Below are positions 45,275 through 57,657 of a DNA stretch of 64,000 bases, piece after piece. The DNA comes from Lotus japonicus. Lineage: Eukaryota > Streptophyta > Magnoliopsida > Fabales > Fabaceae. Location of the stretch: NCBI RefSeq assembly GCF_012489685.1, contig NC_080046.1, forward strand, positions 3,970,501-4,034,500. Reading direction: 5' to 3'. The number at the start of each line of letters is the position of its first letter. Position 1 is the stretch's first letter. The translations under genes and the position numbers were made by a program. The notes under the pieces are model-generated. The model saw only the letters and a program-made list of their open reading frames with translations. It was not told where the DNA came from and made no database searches.

Positions 45275-46739
45275 TACCAATCAGCTTCATCATCATATAT
45301 CAGGGCAATGTTATTTTCCTTCTACTGGGTATATTTGCTCAATTAGCATATCTGAATTCATATCTATCATTTAAATGAGGAACAATCTGTGAGTTATGAC
45401 TGAGGTCATGATATGGAGGAACACAATTTTACTTTCTTTACTGTTTCACTTTCCATGTTTTGAAAATGGTAGAAGAGATGCTAGCAGGTTTGACGGTTCC
45501 ACATTGAATTGTCATGTTACTAGATGATGATATTTGTTTGATGCTAGTATCTTTTCAATTGCACCTGCAATATGCACTTGGTAGCTTTGCTCTCCTTAGT
45601 ATTTTGCTATCTTAGAAATTGAGGGATAAGGTGCTGAGTTTTGAAATGTGTATCAAGTATAATCATATGTTCTGGTGCTTGCTTTGAATCTCTTTGATGT
45701 GTCTCTACATGTATAGTCACTTATTATATTCCAAGTGCTGGTTTTTATCACAATGATTTGGTACATACTCGCACCTGAGAATATGATGATTCGATGGTAA
45801 ACTACTTGTTTGTAGAAATCAGCAGGGCTCGTCCCGACATTTTGGAGATCCTGGGTAAATAATAAAAATGAACCTCTAATAATTTTAACGTTCCAAATTT
45901 CATAAGAACCATTATATTGGTTCGTTTGGCAACTGACCTCTTGCAACCCATCCAGGGGCCGGTACATAAAAGTAACATACACAATTACTAACCACTAGAC
46001 CAGCTCAAGTCAATAATAACATCTTGAACATTAATTATTATAACTAAATTTTATTTTAGGAGAAAGTTTAATGAGATTTTTTTTTTCCCCTTCTTTTTGG
46101 AGGCCCTGGAAATCAGTATGTTTTGTAAGGTGAATGCAGTATTAGCGCACAAGTGTACTGTTGTGGCTCTTTTGCTGCTATACTTTTATAGTTTTGTTGT
46201 ATTCATTACCTTGAAGTTTCTAAGCTGATTGGTTCACGTTGCTGTGGTTGAAAATTAAGACAAGGTGCTATTAAGCTGCAGGTATGATCTTGATCTCTTG
46301 ATCCTGTTCTGGCCTTTTGCAATCAGATGCAAGTGGTACAGAATCTGCTTTTTGAGCTTGGATACGTGTTTTCATCATGACTTATCTGCGCCTACGCTTC
46401 AGCATGTCATGTTAGCATAAGCCCATGAAATTTTTTAATGATCTATGGATGAGTGGAGTAATTATGTGAAATGAAAGAAGATAATTAATGAATTGTTTCT
46501 CGAATCTGTGATGATCTGTGGAGCTCTATATTTTTAATGTCTATACTTTACTTGAAGTCTGCAGCCTGAATTTAAGCTTTTATCTTTTGCTAATTGACCT
46601 TATGTGATTCCTTGATTTGCTGTGTTTTATTTAAAACGAGAACATGTACCTTATTGTGGACTTGTCTTGGTAATTGAAATCATGAACAAAACAAATGTTC
46701 TCTTTCATATACTGTTGCATCATTCTTACAATTGTTATT
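45275..46739. other. Interior of the non-autonomous LTR element, right part; no gene
   Basis: AT-rich, intron-like texture, no frame of interest. It could be captured host intron sequence, but I cannot identify a source. Confidence 0.5.
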
Positions 46740-47037
46740 TGTTTCATGTCTTTAGGGAATCTCGCCTAGGAGCGGACACCTAGCCTGGGGTTGGGCCTCC
46801 AATAGCGAGGCCCAACTGGCCCATTAGAGTTAGCTACACGCATCAAGGTCCAGCCCCTAACCTATAAATAGGGGGTGACTATCAATTGTAAGAGACTTTT
46901 TCTCATTTCTTGAATACACTCATATGAATTCAGCTATTTTCTCTCTCTAGGTAGTTACATACTCTTTCTCTCTCTCTAGATTCTCTCTTGGTGCACTCTA
47001 GGCACTATACCCCATCTCTATGTTCTTGGCTGGAACA
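46740..47037 (+). repeat. LTR 2 of the non-autonomous element
   Basis: 298 bp ending CTGGAACA. It contains CCTATAAATAGG near 46860, a likely TATA region, and a CT microsatellite near 46965. Confidence 0.8.
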
Positions 47038-47042
47038 GTATC

Positions 47043-47290
47043 GTTGATGGTGTTATGGAGGTTCATTAAGTTTTCATGTTAATGGTTTTCTAGAGAATGA
47101 GTACTCTTTCTTCTTCACTAGAGTTTTTCCCAATGAGTTTTTACTAGTAAGGTTTTAATGAGGTTCATTCACTATGTTTTCCATTCAAAGAGGGTGGGAA
47201 TAGAATGTTTGTGAGGGTTGGATGCAAAGTGGCTACCTCATGAGAGGGTTGTTCTCATGGCTTTTTCTCATTCATTAATAATATATATCA
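47043..47290 (+). mobile_element. 3' part of the decayed LINE (continues 37981-38715)
   Basis: Starts GTTGATGGTGTTATGGAGG right after the target duplication. It contains the GTACTCTTTCTTC...TAGTAAGGTTTTAAtGAGG motif also found in the 32100 retroposon. Confidence 0.5.
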
Positions 47291-47544
47291 TGTTTAATAT
47301 TACATGGTTTTTATTTAGAAAACACTGATAAATAATTTAAGTTTAAAAAATGAATGACAAGAATTATAAACTGCATGTATATAACATGTGCAATACACGT
47401 GCAATGATCACAAATGACTTTTTGAAAATGTTTAAATTTGAAATATAAATTTTTAATAAAGTATTACTTTAAAGATAATTTATATTTTAAGTTAATTATG
47501 CTTATTAGTCATTAATTCAAAGAAAGTTAATCTAATTTGTTATT

Positions 47545-47705
47545 TGACTGTGTGTTGAGAATGATGCATTTGATTATTTTCCAAAATGTGTTAGAGCCAC
47601 ATGAGAGATTAATTAAGTTTTAATCTTAGCCGTTATATTTTAATAAAATCAATGGTTAAGATTGGGAGTATGGGTTTTAATTGACTCTTGGAGTCAATAG
47701 ATTCC
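47545..47705 (-). repeat. MITE-like repeat copy 2 (partner 8168-8330)
   Basis: In reverse complement it matches copy 1 from GAGGAATCTATTGACTCC through AATCTTAACC. Confidence 0.5.
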
Positions 47706-48034
47706 TCCTCTACTTAATTTTGAAACTTTTCAAAGCTTAATTATTTTAAATTAAGAAATCTATTGCAACTAGTTTTTTTTTTAATTATTACGAAATTTAC
47801 ATAGGATGGAAATTACATTTTTTTTTTATTTTGATTTTAGTTTTTAACCTTTTTTTATTTCTATAATTAATTAAAGAAAAAATTTGGAACAAATATATAC
47901 TGATATGATATATATAGGTTTGCAAAAAAAAACCTATATTAAAAATCCTATATATTTTATAGTCAACGCTTCATTTGTAAGGTTGTTAATGATAGTTCCA
48001 AACAGGAAGTAATAAAATATGTGATTAATTTCTA

Positions 48035-48188
48035 TGCACTGACGGTGTAAAAAGTTTTACACCATCATTCAATCACAACCTTACATTTTCTATTTTAAAT
48101 ATTATTAAATTCAAAATTAATTGTAAGCTAACAAAATGGAAGGATGTGATTGAATGATGGTGTAAAACTTATTTACACCGTCAGTGCA
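48035..48188. mobile_element. 154-bp palindromic MITE (TA target)
   Basis: Inverted repeats of about 40 bp, TGCACTGACGGTGTAAA... and ...TTTACACCGTCAGTGCA, bordered by TA at 48033-48034 and 48189-48190. The arms include ATTCAATCACA/TGTGATTGAAT near the loop. It looks like a Tc1/mariner-type (Stowaway-like) MITE, though with a TA border only. Confidence 0.85.
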
Positions 48189-48699
48189 TAACTTTTATTA
48201 TTTATTGAGTCAATATTCAAATTAAAAATTCTTAATCATAATTTTGCACACAAATAATCTAATTATTTGATTTCGAAAAAAAAAATCATTAAGTGTTTTT
48301 CAAATTTTGAATGCTTAATTATAGCCCTATTTACATTCAAATCATTTAATTTTTGTATTCTAAATGAATTTAAAACAACATTAAATGCTTGACTTTCCTC
48401 ATTAATATAATTTAATCTCGATTTAAGGTGAGTGTAAAAAAAGTTATGGATTGTTTTTAAGGGAAACTAAATGACAATGTTGTTGCATGTGGCAGAAGCT
48501 TCTTGAAAAAAAAATCTTCTTTTCATATATAAATAGCGTTTGACCCAAATTTTATATATCTTAAAATATAGTTTTAAGTCAAAGCTTAAAATAAGATCTT
48601 TAAAAAAATTGAAGCGGTTTGACAATTTTTTAAAAAAATTAGCTCAAAATTTACTTTTGAGTTAAAGGTAATACATTTCATTTGCTATTCTTTTTTTAA

Positions 48700-49910
48700 T
48701 TTCAAATATTGAAAAGAATAATTGGAAATAAAACTAATAATACATTTTTAGAGAATAAGATATATATATTTGTCAAATAATAATTAGTTTCTGTCATTTA
48801 TCCAGAAAAATAATAATAAAAAGGATTTAATAATTAATTATTTTAAATAAAATCCTTAAAACTTTCTTTTTTGACTATATTTTTGAATTTGATACTCTGT
48901 TAAATATTTAATATACTAAATAAATAATTTCAATCAAATTAAGATTCAAAATTAAAAAATAAATAAAGATTTTAATTAATAAAGAATTGGAATTTGAAAT
49001 TCAAAATTTTCATAGGTAAACATGTATTAAATATTTATTTTTAGGATCCTTATTTTTATTCACCAAATTTGTTGAAAAAATAAAGGAATAAATAATTGTG
49101 TTTTTTGAGGGAAAAGACATGTATAGGAGGGGGACACTAGGAGTTTTCTATAAGAAACCTTGCACTGTATAGCTTAATAAGGATAAAAAAAAATTACTTA
49201 AGTAGAAAACTCTCAAATATTATATAAAGTAATTATTTTAAATTAATAAATCAATATTGAACACTGTTTAATTATTTATTTATTTATTTATTTAATTTAC
49301 ATAAGATGTAAATAAAAAAAATTTATTTTTTAAATTTCAAATATTTAAAAAAATTGGAAATAAAACTAATAATCAATTTTTTAGAGAATAAGATATTTGT
49401 AAAATAATAATTAGTTTCTTTCATTTATTCAGAAAAATAATAATAAAAAGGATTTAATTATTAGTTGTTTTAAATTTTTAAAAAGGATTTAATTATTAGA
49501 TGTTTTAAATTAAATCCTTACAACTTTATATTTGACTATATTTTTGAATTTGATACTCTGTTAAATATTTAATATACTAAATAAATAATTTCAATTAAAT
49601 TAAGATTCAAAATTAAGATTTTAATTAAAAACGAATTTGAATTTGAAACTCAAAATTTTCAAAGGTAAACATGTATTAAATATTTATTTTTATTCACCAA
49701 ATTTGTTAAAAAAATAATGGAATAATTAATTGTGTTTTTTAGGGAAAAGACATGAATAGGAGAGGGACAGGAGGAGTTTTCTATAAGAAACCTTGCACTT
49801 AATAGCTTAATAAGGATATATTTTTACTTAATTAGAAAATTCTCAAATATTATATAGAGTAATTATTTTAAATTAATAAATCAATATTTAACACTAATTA
49901 ATTTTTTAAT
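48700..49910. repeat. Tandem duplication, two units of ~640 bp
   Basis: 48700-49270 and 49340-49910 share TAATAATTAGTTTCTtTCATTTA, GAAAAGACATG.ATAGGAG.GGGACA and TTTTCTATAAGAAACCTTGC. A third partial copy of the ATTTACATAGGATGGAAATT end lies near 47795. All AT-rich, no genes. Confidence 0.75.
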
Positions 49911-50045
49911 TATTAAGGAATTTACATAGGATGGAAATTACATTTTCCCTATTTTCATTCTAATAATTTGATTTGGTTTATCCTGTAACAATTTAAGGCA
50001 AAATTAAACGTTTGAATTTGGCCAATTTATAAATCCTTCTTTTCA

Positions 50046-50305
50046 TATATATATAATATAATCAATCTTATCATAACCGGACCGAACGGTCCAACCTGTT
50101 AAATTGGAAACTGAGACAGACCTTGGCCGGTTCGGTCCTCTCTAATAACTGGATGTGCAGAAAATCGATTGCAAACCGGTGGAATTGGATAAAAACCGGC
50201 CAAAACCGGTGCAAAAACGGTCAAACCGGTTGGTGATAGGTGAGTATAGAAGACAAGAAAATCCAGAAAAAAAAAATGGAGCAATAGGGGAGAACCTGTC
50301 CATGG
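50046..50305. repeat. CCGGTT-rich block left of the tandem array
   Basis: Dense ACCGG/CCGGT words (GGACCGAACGGTCC, AAAACCGGCCAAAACCGGT) like the subterminal regions of some plant hAT elements. It probably belongs to the same element as the array to its right. Confidence 0.5.
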
Positions 50306-52907
50306 TTAACCACTTATTCTTCCTTCCTTTGACTTCCTAATGATAAAAAGATGGAATTGTGCAGATTTTCAAATCTTTTAATCTCTCAATAGACTTGAAA
50401 ATGCAAGTTTTTAATTTAGTAATTATTATGAATAAATTCTGGAAATATGTAAAGGCATTGCAGACACAACCATTGTCTTTGACCTTCCATACCTTTCAAA
50501 TTAAATAATGGAATGATTTAATTTTACTAAAGAAAGAGGAGTGATTTAAGAACATTTAAAGCTTAATTTCAAAATGAATTTATTTTGGTAGACTTTTTCA
50601 AAAGGAATACGTCAGAGGTATATTAATTAGCTTAGAAGAAAAAAATTATAGAATAGGAGAAATATTAATAAATTAAAAATATTTAATACTTGTACCTAAA
50701 TCTGTGTTTATGCATATCTGATAGATGGGGGTGATGATAATCTAGACTTGATTTTTGGTTTCATTAAAACAGGTTTTTTTTTTTGAAATTATTAAAACAG
50801 GCTTGTTTGACACAATTAATTTATAGCGGTAAAACTGGTTGGACCTCGATTCATCTACGGTTGAACCAATGAACCGTGAACCAGTGCTCTCACCGGTTTG
50901 GTTTTAATGACCTTGTTAACCAATCATTCTTCCTTCCTTTGACTTCCTAATGATAAAAAGATGGAATTGTGCAGGTTTTCAAATCTTATAATCCCTCAAT
51001 AGACTTGAAAATGCAAGTTTTTAATTTAGTAATTATTAGTAATAAATTCTGGGAATATGTAAAGGCATTGAACGCACACAACCATTGTCTTGGAACTTCC
51101 ATACCTTTCAAACTAAATAATGGAATGATTTAATTTTACCAAAGAAAGAGGAGTGATTTAAGAACATTTAAAATTTAATTTCAAAAGGAATTTATTTTAG
51201 TAGACTTTTTCAAAAGGAATACATCAGAGGTATATTAATTAGCTTAGAATAAAAAAAATTATAGAATATGAGAAATATTAAAAAATTTAATACTTGTACC
51301 TAAACATGTGTTTATGTTTTTTTTTTTGATAAGCCAAACATGTGTTTATGTATATCCGGTAGTTGGAGGTGATGATAATCTAGACTTGATTTTTGGTTTC
51401 ATTAAAACAGGTTTTTTTTTAAAATTATTAAAACAGGCGTTTTTGACACAATTAATTTATAATATATTTATTATAAATAATTATAATTAATTTATAGCGG
51501 TAAAACCGGTTGGACTTCGATTCATCTACAATTGAACCAATGAACCGTGAACCAGTGCTCTCACCGATTTGATCACCGATTCGGTTTTAATAACCTTGTT
51601 TACCGCTCATTCTTCCTTCCTTTGACTTCCTAATGATAAAAAATGGAATTGTGCAGGTTTTCAAATCTTTTAATCCCTCAATAGACTTGAAAATGCAAGT
51701 TTTAAATTTAGTAATTATGAGTAATAAATACTGGGAATATGTAAAGTTATTGAACACACACAACCATTGTCTTTGACCTTCCATACCTTTCAAACTAAAT
51801 AATGGAATGATAATTTTACCAAAGAAAGAGGAGTGATTTAAGAACATTTAAAACTTAATTTCAAAAGGAATTTATTTTGGTAGACTTTTTCAAAAGGAAT
51901 ACGTCAGAGGTATATTAATTAGCTTAGAAGAAAAAAAGTTATAGAATAGGAGAAATATGAATAAATTTAAAATATTTAATACTTATACCTGAACCTGTGT
52001 TTATGTATATCTGGTAGATGGAGGTGATGATAATCTAGACTTGATTTTTGGTTTCATTAAAACAGGTTTTTTTTTTGAAATTATTAAAAAAATGCTTGCT
52101 TGACACAATTAATTTGTAATATATTTATTTTAAAATAATTATAATTAATTTATAGTGGTAAAACGGTTAGACCTCGATTCATCTATAGTTGAACCAATGA
52201 ACCGTTAACCAGTGCTCTCACCGGTTCGGTTTTAATAACCTTGTTAACCGCTCATTCTTTCTTTCTTTGACTTCCTAATGATAAAAATATGGAATTGTGC
52301 AAGGTTTCAAATCTTTTAATAGACTTGAAAATGCAAGTTTTTAATTTAATAATTATTAGTAATAAATTCTGGGAAATATGTAAAGGCATTGCACGCACAC
52401 AACCATTGTCTTTGACCTTCCATACCTTTCAAATAAAATAATGGAATGATAATTTTACCAAAGAGAGAGGAGTGATTTAAGAACATTTAAAGCTTAATTT
52501 CAAAAGGAATTTATTTTGGTAAACTTTTTCAAAAGGAATACGTCAGAGGTATATTAATTAGCTTAGAAGAAAAAAAATTATAGAATATGCAAAATATTAA
52601 TAAATTTAAAATATTTAATACTTGTACCTAAACCTGTGTTTATGTATATCTGATAGATGGAGGTGATGATAATCTTGACTTGATTTTTGGTTTCATTAAA
52701 ACAGGTTTTTTTCTTTTCTTTTCGAAATTATTAAAACAGGCTTGTTTGACACAATTAATTTATAATATATTTATTTTAAAATAATTATAATTAATTTATA
52801 GCGTTTAAACCGGTTGGACCTCGATTCATCTACGGTTGAACCAATGAACCGTAAATCAGTGCTCTCACCCATTTGATCACCGATTCGATTTTAATAACCT
52901 TGTATAT
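50306..52907. repeat. Four tandem units of 610-690 bp ending in hAT-like termini
   Basis: Units begin with TTCTTCCTTCCTTTGACTTC at about 50316, 50926, 51609 and 52254. They end with a conserved GGTTGGACCTCGATTCATCT...GAACCAATGAACCG...CTCACCGG...GGTTTTAATAACCTTG. That end resembles the terminus of plant hAT elements (CAAGGTTATTAAAACC in reverse). Units are about 90% alike by eye. No protein is encoded. Confidence 0.8.
51317..51335 (-). mobile_element. 19-bp LINE 3'-end insertion
   Basis: Eleven T followed by GATAAGCC, flanked by a perfect 15-bp duplication AAACATGTGTTTATG (51302-51316 and 51336-51350). The other three units of the surrounding tandem array have one uninterrupted copy of this sequence, so the empty site is visible. 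The insert equals the 3' tail of the LINE at 13148 (T-run then GATAAGC). Confidence 0.9.
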
Positions 52908-54189
52908 AATAGATTATAGATTCAACATTTTATTCTTACATCTCTTCTAACAATTTTTTTTCATCTTGTAACAATTCGAGCACCCCTTCTATTGGACGTG
53001 TATTTTTTCCTCCCACCTTACTTTAACCTCAAAAAACACTTTCATTATTCTTATATTTCGTGGTAAATATTGTCTTTCTTTCATGCTCTTTCATCCTATT
53101 CATAAATTTCTTGCTCCTTTCTCCATTTTGTTTTTCGTTGACTTTTGTTTTTATTTGAAACAGTTCAGGTGTCATTTGCTCACTCTTCATCAACATGGTA
53201 AGGGCTTTTTCACCTTCTTCACTTTGGATTGATCATATTTGTCCTACAACGTACCCTTACTTTTTATAATCCTATATGAAAACTTTCTTTCATCTCTAAT
53301 GAAATTAATATCATTTAAATTGTAATTTTTCTTTTTCTTTGAAATATTTCCAGAGCAAAATCATTCATCCATCATGTGCCAGGCCAAGGTAATGGTTTTC
53401 ATCTTCATGAAAATTAATTAACGTTTAACTTTCCATTCAACTTCTTTGTTTCTAAGACATTTCTCATATTCTTTATGTCTAAAATACTTTAGTGTTCATA
53501 TTTTAACTCTTTAACCTGTTCTTTGTTCCATTGAGCCATCACATTTTTTCTTCTTATTGTGTTTCATTTTTTTTCTATTCGATTAGAGAAAAAACTGGAA
53601 AATGCATAGACATCCAAATGAATCCTAACATAGTTTTTACATTTAAATTCCAATAAGTTAATTATTGGAGAAGTCAACATAATCAATTTTCATTATTCAA
53701 TCATACTATATAAATTTTTAGACAACTCCTATAAACAATGCACATTTTTGAATGACAACTAAAATAACTTCTAATAATTTTTTTATATCAATAACATTTA
53801 ATTCAAATAAGTTTTATATATTTCAACTTTAAAACAATTATGGATATATATATTTAATCATATTTAATTTACAAATCACAATAGTTTTTTCAAATTTAAA
53901 TTCAAATAAATTAATAAACAGAGGATTCAACATAATCAATTTTTTGTGATTCAATCATAATACATAAATTTTTGGATAATTCCTAAAAACAATTTACATT
54001 CTTTAATGACAACTAAAATGAATTTCAATAAATTTTCATATAAACTATTTTTTTAACCGAATATTTAAGTTTTTATTCAACTAGAAACTAGAACTAAGTT
54101 TGAAAGAACAAAAATGTTGGATACAAGCAGGAGACACATCGAATCACACCTCAACCTGAAAAGACAAGGAGTGCATAGATAATCATCAT
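52908..54189. other. No gene recognised
   Basis: Pyrimidine-rich left part with an isolated ATG followed by GTAAGG (53195) and an acceptor near 53353, which could be small 5' exons of something lost, but nothing joins to them. The rest is AT-rich. Confidence 0.5.
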
Positions 54190-54204
54190 TATTTGTGCTC
54201 CTAC

Positions 54205-54295
54205 TTTTTTTTTGGATAAGAAAAATTGTATTGATGGAAGTATTAAGGATACTTCAACCCATCCAAATACAAAAGGCTAGCAAAGTCAAAAATTG
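54205..54295 (-). mobile_element. 91-bp 5'-truncated LINE insertion
   Basis: T-run then GGATAAG, flanked by the 15-bp duplication TATTTGTGCTCCTAC (54190-54204 and 54296-54310). In reverse it reads as a LINE 3' end with AATACAATTTTTCTTATCC before poly(A). It lies 160 bp upstream of the F-box/DUF295 start. Confidence 0.88.
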
Positions 54296-54455
54296 TATTT
54301 GTGCTCCTACTTACACGGGAAAGTGCAATAAAAGGAAATCCTAAGCCTATTCTATATGGACCTCCTACACTACCATACCCCAATACAAACAGATGATCTT
54401 GTTTAAATACACACAAAAAGAATGACATGTTCTTACGTGATTCATCACGAAGAAA

Positions 54456-56909
54456 ATGAATAATCATAAGAAAGAAAATCTATTACTACCAGACTGGTCC
54501 AAGATGCCAACAGAGATGTTGGAGCAGGTTTGCAAGCTTCTTACGATTCCAAATTAGGATCGATTTATTAGTGTGTGCAAGAGTTGGCTTTCTGCTAACA
54601 CTTCCAAAAAATCCTACCATTGGATACATGATGCACCATGGCTTGTTAGTAATGACTCCACCAGCACTCAGTTTCAGGTTTTGAATCTTGACTTTTAAAC
54701 ATAAAAACTATACATATATCACATTTTTCTCTCTATATTTCATATCATCATACCATGTCATATCATATATCACAAATAATAATATTATTCTCTTAACTTG
54801 TATCTCGTTTCTTTATCCCCTCAAATAAATGAATCCATATCAATATAGTATATCCACGTAAGTTTATAATTATTTAATCCATCCATACCATACATATTTA
54901 TCAATTGATATGCAATATTTACTTGGTGCCACGAGCGAGACAATATATTAATTATATCTATTACTTATTTTTTTTTCTCTATCATTTAATTTGGTGTAGT
55001 TGTGTGTTTACTAAATATTTTCATTTAGGTCATAAGCACCACAGACAAGCAAGCCTTCAATATTTACAAACCCTTCAACCCTTTTCAAAACACCTCAATT
55101 GCAGGGTCCTCAAAAGGGTGGTTGATTCTCAGATCCGATCAAAGTCTTTTCATCCTCAACCTCTTCTCGAAGCTTCGCCTTGATCTACCTTCTATTAGAA
55201 CGATGCCGTGTTTGCTTTGTTCCAAGGGCGATGATTGCTTTGGCATGCACACACCCGTAGCTTTCACAATTTCCATGTGTCCCAACATGAACCCCACCTT
55301 AGTCGCAGTAGTCACTTACAAGGGAGAGCTTGGGTGGTGTAAGGTGGGAGACACTATATGGAAAGGTTATCACACAAGTGATAAGTTCCACACCAATGTG
55401 ACTTTTCATGATAACAAGCTTTATGCCGTGGAACGAGGTGGTTTGAAGGTGAACATGTTCAAGTATGATGAGGGGGTGCTCGTTCAGGTTGGTGGAGAAT
55501 TTTGTCTATTTCATTTAAATATAATATAAAGTAATAATATGTGTGTTCAAAACAAGTATGAGGCTAAAATTATTGTATTACAAATACATTTCAATTAGGT
55601 GTTAGTAATAAATTTATTTGATTAAAATTTAATTCTTTGATAAATAGGTTTATAGTGGATAAAAATATTCTATTACCCTTTTTTTTCTTAGGATATTTTT
55701 CGCTCAACCACTAACCCGAATGTAATATATTTTACTATGGTATAATTTATTTTAACTGTTACACTCTTTATAGAGAACCAGAACACAACAACTGGTCCTC
55801 AGCTGTTGTGTTCTGGTTCTCAGTTGCTTCTTCTCGGCTATTTTAGGATTTTGGGTGTTGGTGCTTAGATTAGCTTTTTAGTAGTGCCTAACTCCTTTTG
55901 TTTTTGTCTCTCTTTTCTTTCTGTAGCTAGAGTTCCGTTTTGCTTCTTTTGTCTGTCTTGTTTTCCTTCTGTTATGTTGCTGTACTGGAACCTTTGTTGT
56001 ACTCTATTTTTTTTATTAATATAATATTTGGATTCTACAAAAAAAAATTATTTCACACTTAAAGAAAATTTATGATCTTTAAACAAATTTCTTTAAATTC
56101 AAATGAACTAAAACAATAAATTAATAATTCATTTAAAATTTTTTTTATAGAAATAATATTCTTTCTAAAAAAATTAAAAAATTAAATAAATAAATATTTT
56201 TTAAAATTATTTGAAATTTTACAGCTATATCAAAGGTATATTTAAGTGTTTTATTCACCTACTTTTTTTCATTGCATCCTTCAACTACTTTTATGATTAT
56301 TTTTTAACATTTAATCAATTTTCGCTCCCTTTACTAGTTTTGTTGGTTCCTCTTTGCAGGTTGGTAGTGTGGTATCCACTAACCCAATTGAACATATTCC
56401 TAATATATCAAGAACCATTAGGTCCTATTGCATGACCATTTACTTGGTGCAGTGTGCATGGAGGGAAGGTTTATGTTGTGAAGAGATTCTCTGATGACAC
56501 CAAATTTCACACACCAGCTATAGACTTTATTATTTTTGCGGTGGAAGAAAACTGCACCACACCTCAGTTGGTGAAGGTGGAGAATTTGGATGATCCTGTT
56601 TTGTTTGTGGCTAACCTCAACATTGAATGTCTTGATGCGAAGTACTGTCCAAGGTTTCAGCGTGGCGGCGTGTATTTTACTGGCTACTCTGAGAACTCAT
56701 TCACTACTGAAGTGAGAATGTTTTCAATTTCAGATAGAACTATACATAAGATTCCTCTCACTAACCCCCAGATGCACTCTCCATCTCCAATTTGGATGAT
56801 GCCTAGGTTTTCATTTGAATGTGATTGTGAAGTGTGCACCTCTGCACCGTGGTTTAGGCCGAGACAATTGAGGAAAAGACATACACTGTGTAAAACCAAT
56901 GTTGCGTGA
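54456..56909 (+). pseudogene. F-box/DUF295 protein pseudogene
   Basis: Plant-specific F-box family with a DUF295 domain. Three exons by GT/AG and frame: 54456-54677, 55029-55487 and 56360-56909. Exon 1 from ATG 54456 gives the F-box (PDWSKMPTEMLEQVCKLLTIP...CKSWLSA) with an in-frame TAG at 54555-54557. Exon 2 gives DUF295 sequence (GSSKGWLIL, FHDNKLYAVERGG). Exon 3 opens in frame and then needs a one-base shift near 56452 to reach HGGKVYVVKRFSDDTK...LDAKYCPRF...YFTGYSE and the C-terminus. The stop and the shift make it non-functional. The second intron contains a LINE-like insertion. Confidence 0.82.
55773..56047 (+). mobile_element. LINE 3' fragment with a terminal hairpin, in an intron
   Basis: Ends ATTTGGATTCTAC plus an A-run (56039-56047). 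Its left edge is a perfect 18-bp inverted repeat (55773-55790 and 55804-55821, GAGAACCAGAACACAACA) with a 13-base loop. No clear target duplication. Confidence 0.6.
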
Positions 56910-57639
56910 GTAGGGTTTGGATCTTCTGGCAGAGTGAACGTACTTCACAATCTCATAGTACATTTTTACTTGCATGTTATGATAATATACTAGAAAATAA
57001 TCTTACAATGTTTGTTCACTTATACATTAGTTCCATAATTTCTTGAACTTTATTGGACTCTATAACATAAAAAAAATGGATTAAATGGATTTTTGATCAT
57101 AAACAAATGAGTTAAATAAATTAAGTAGGTAATAAAAGTATTAAATAATATCTATATAATTTTTTACAAATTTTATTTTAAAAACATTCTCTCTCCCCGT
57201 CCTTCTCTTTCTTTCTTTCTCCTCTCTCCCTCATTAAATCCAAGTTGCATCTAACACGACAATTGCACCAAATATATTGTTAATCAATGGAAGGAAAAGT
57301 ATCATGATAGTTGATTGGAGAAAAAAAAGGAAACTTAAAACATATTAATTCAATCATTAATGTAATCGAATTGTATTTTATATTTTTTTATTATGCGCAG
57401 CAAAAAAATTCTCAATTGAACGTTCTCTCTGTGCATATTGAACATTCTCAATTGTTGGAAGACTAATGCCAATTTCTACATGATCTCTGTTCAAGCTTCT
57501 CTCATATCATTCATTCGAAAACTTTAGTCATCATTCTTAGATAAGTAGTGCATGTGTTCTTTAAGTTGGACGACACATCATCTTATAGTAAGTAATATGC
57601 TTTATCAATTACGAAGCTTGTTTTCTCCTCATCCAGCGG
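56910..57639. other. No gene seen
   Basis: AT-rich with a CT-rich patch near 57190-57235; no repeats matched elsewhere in the window. Confidence 0.55.
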
Positions 57640-57657
57640 GTACATTGGTATTTGATT

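Larger units (their letters stand above)
38721..47037 (+). mobile_element. Non-autonomous LTR retrotransposon, itself twice invaded
   Basis: Two related LTRs enclose about 3.6 kb. The first (38721-38881 plus 43039-43163) is split by a solo LTR; the second is 46740-47037. Target duplication gtatc is at 38716-38720 and 47038-47042. A primer site TGGCGCCGTCTGTGGGGA follows LTR 1. No gag or pol can be read in the interior, so this is a LARD-like passenger. A hAT MITE sits at 44648-45266. The first ~20 bp of the two LTRs do not align, so the 5' border rests mainly on the target duplication. Confidence 0.78.

Noticed and set aside
53190..53395. ATG directly followed by GTAAGG, then an acceptor and a short block
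   Set aside because: Could be tiny 5' exons, but no further exon joins in frame and no protein family is recognisable.
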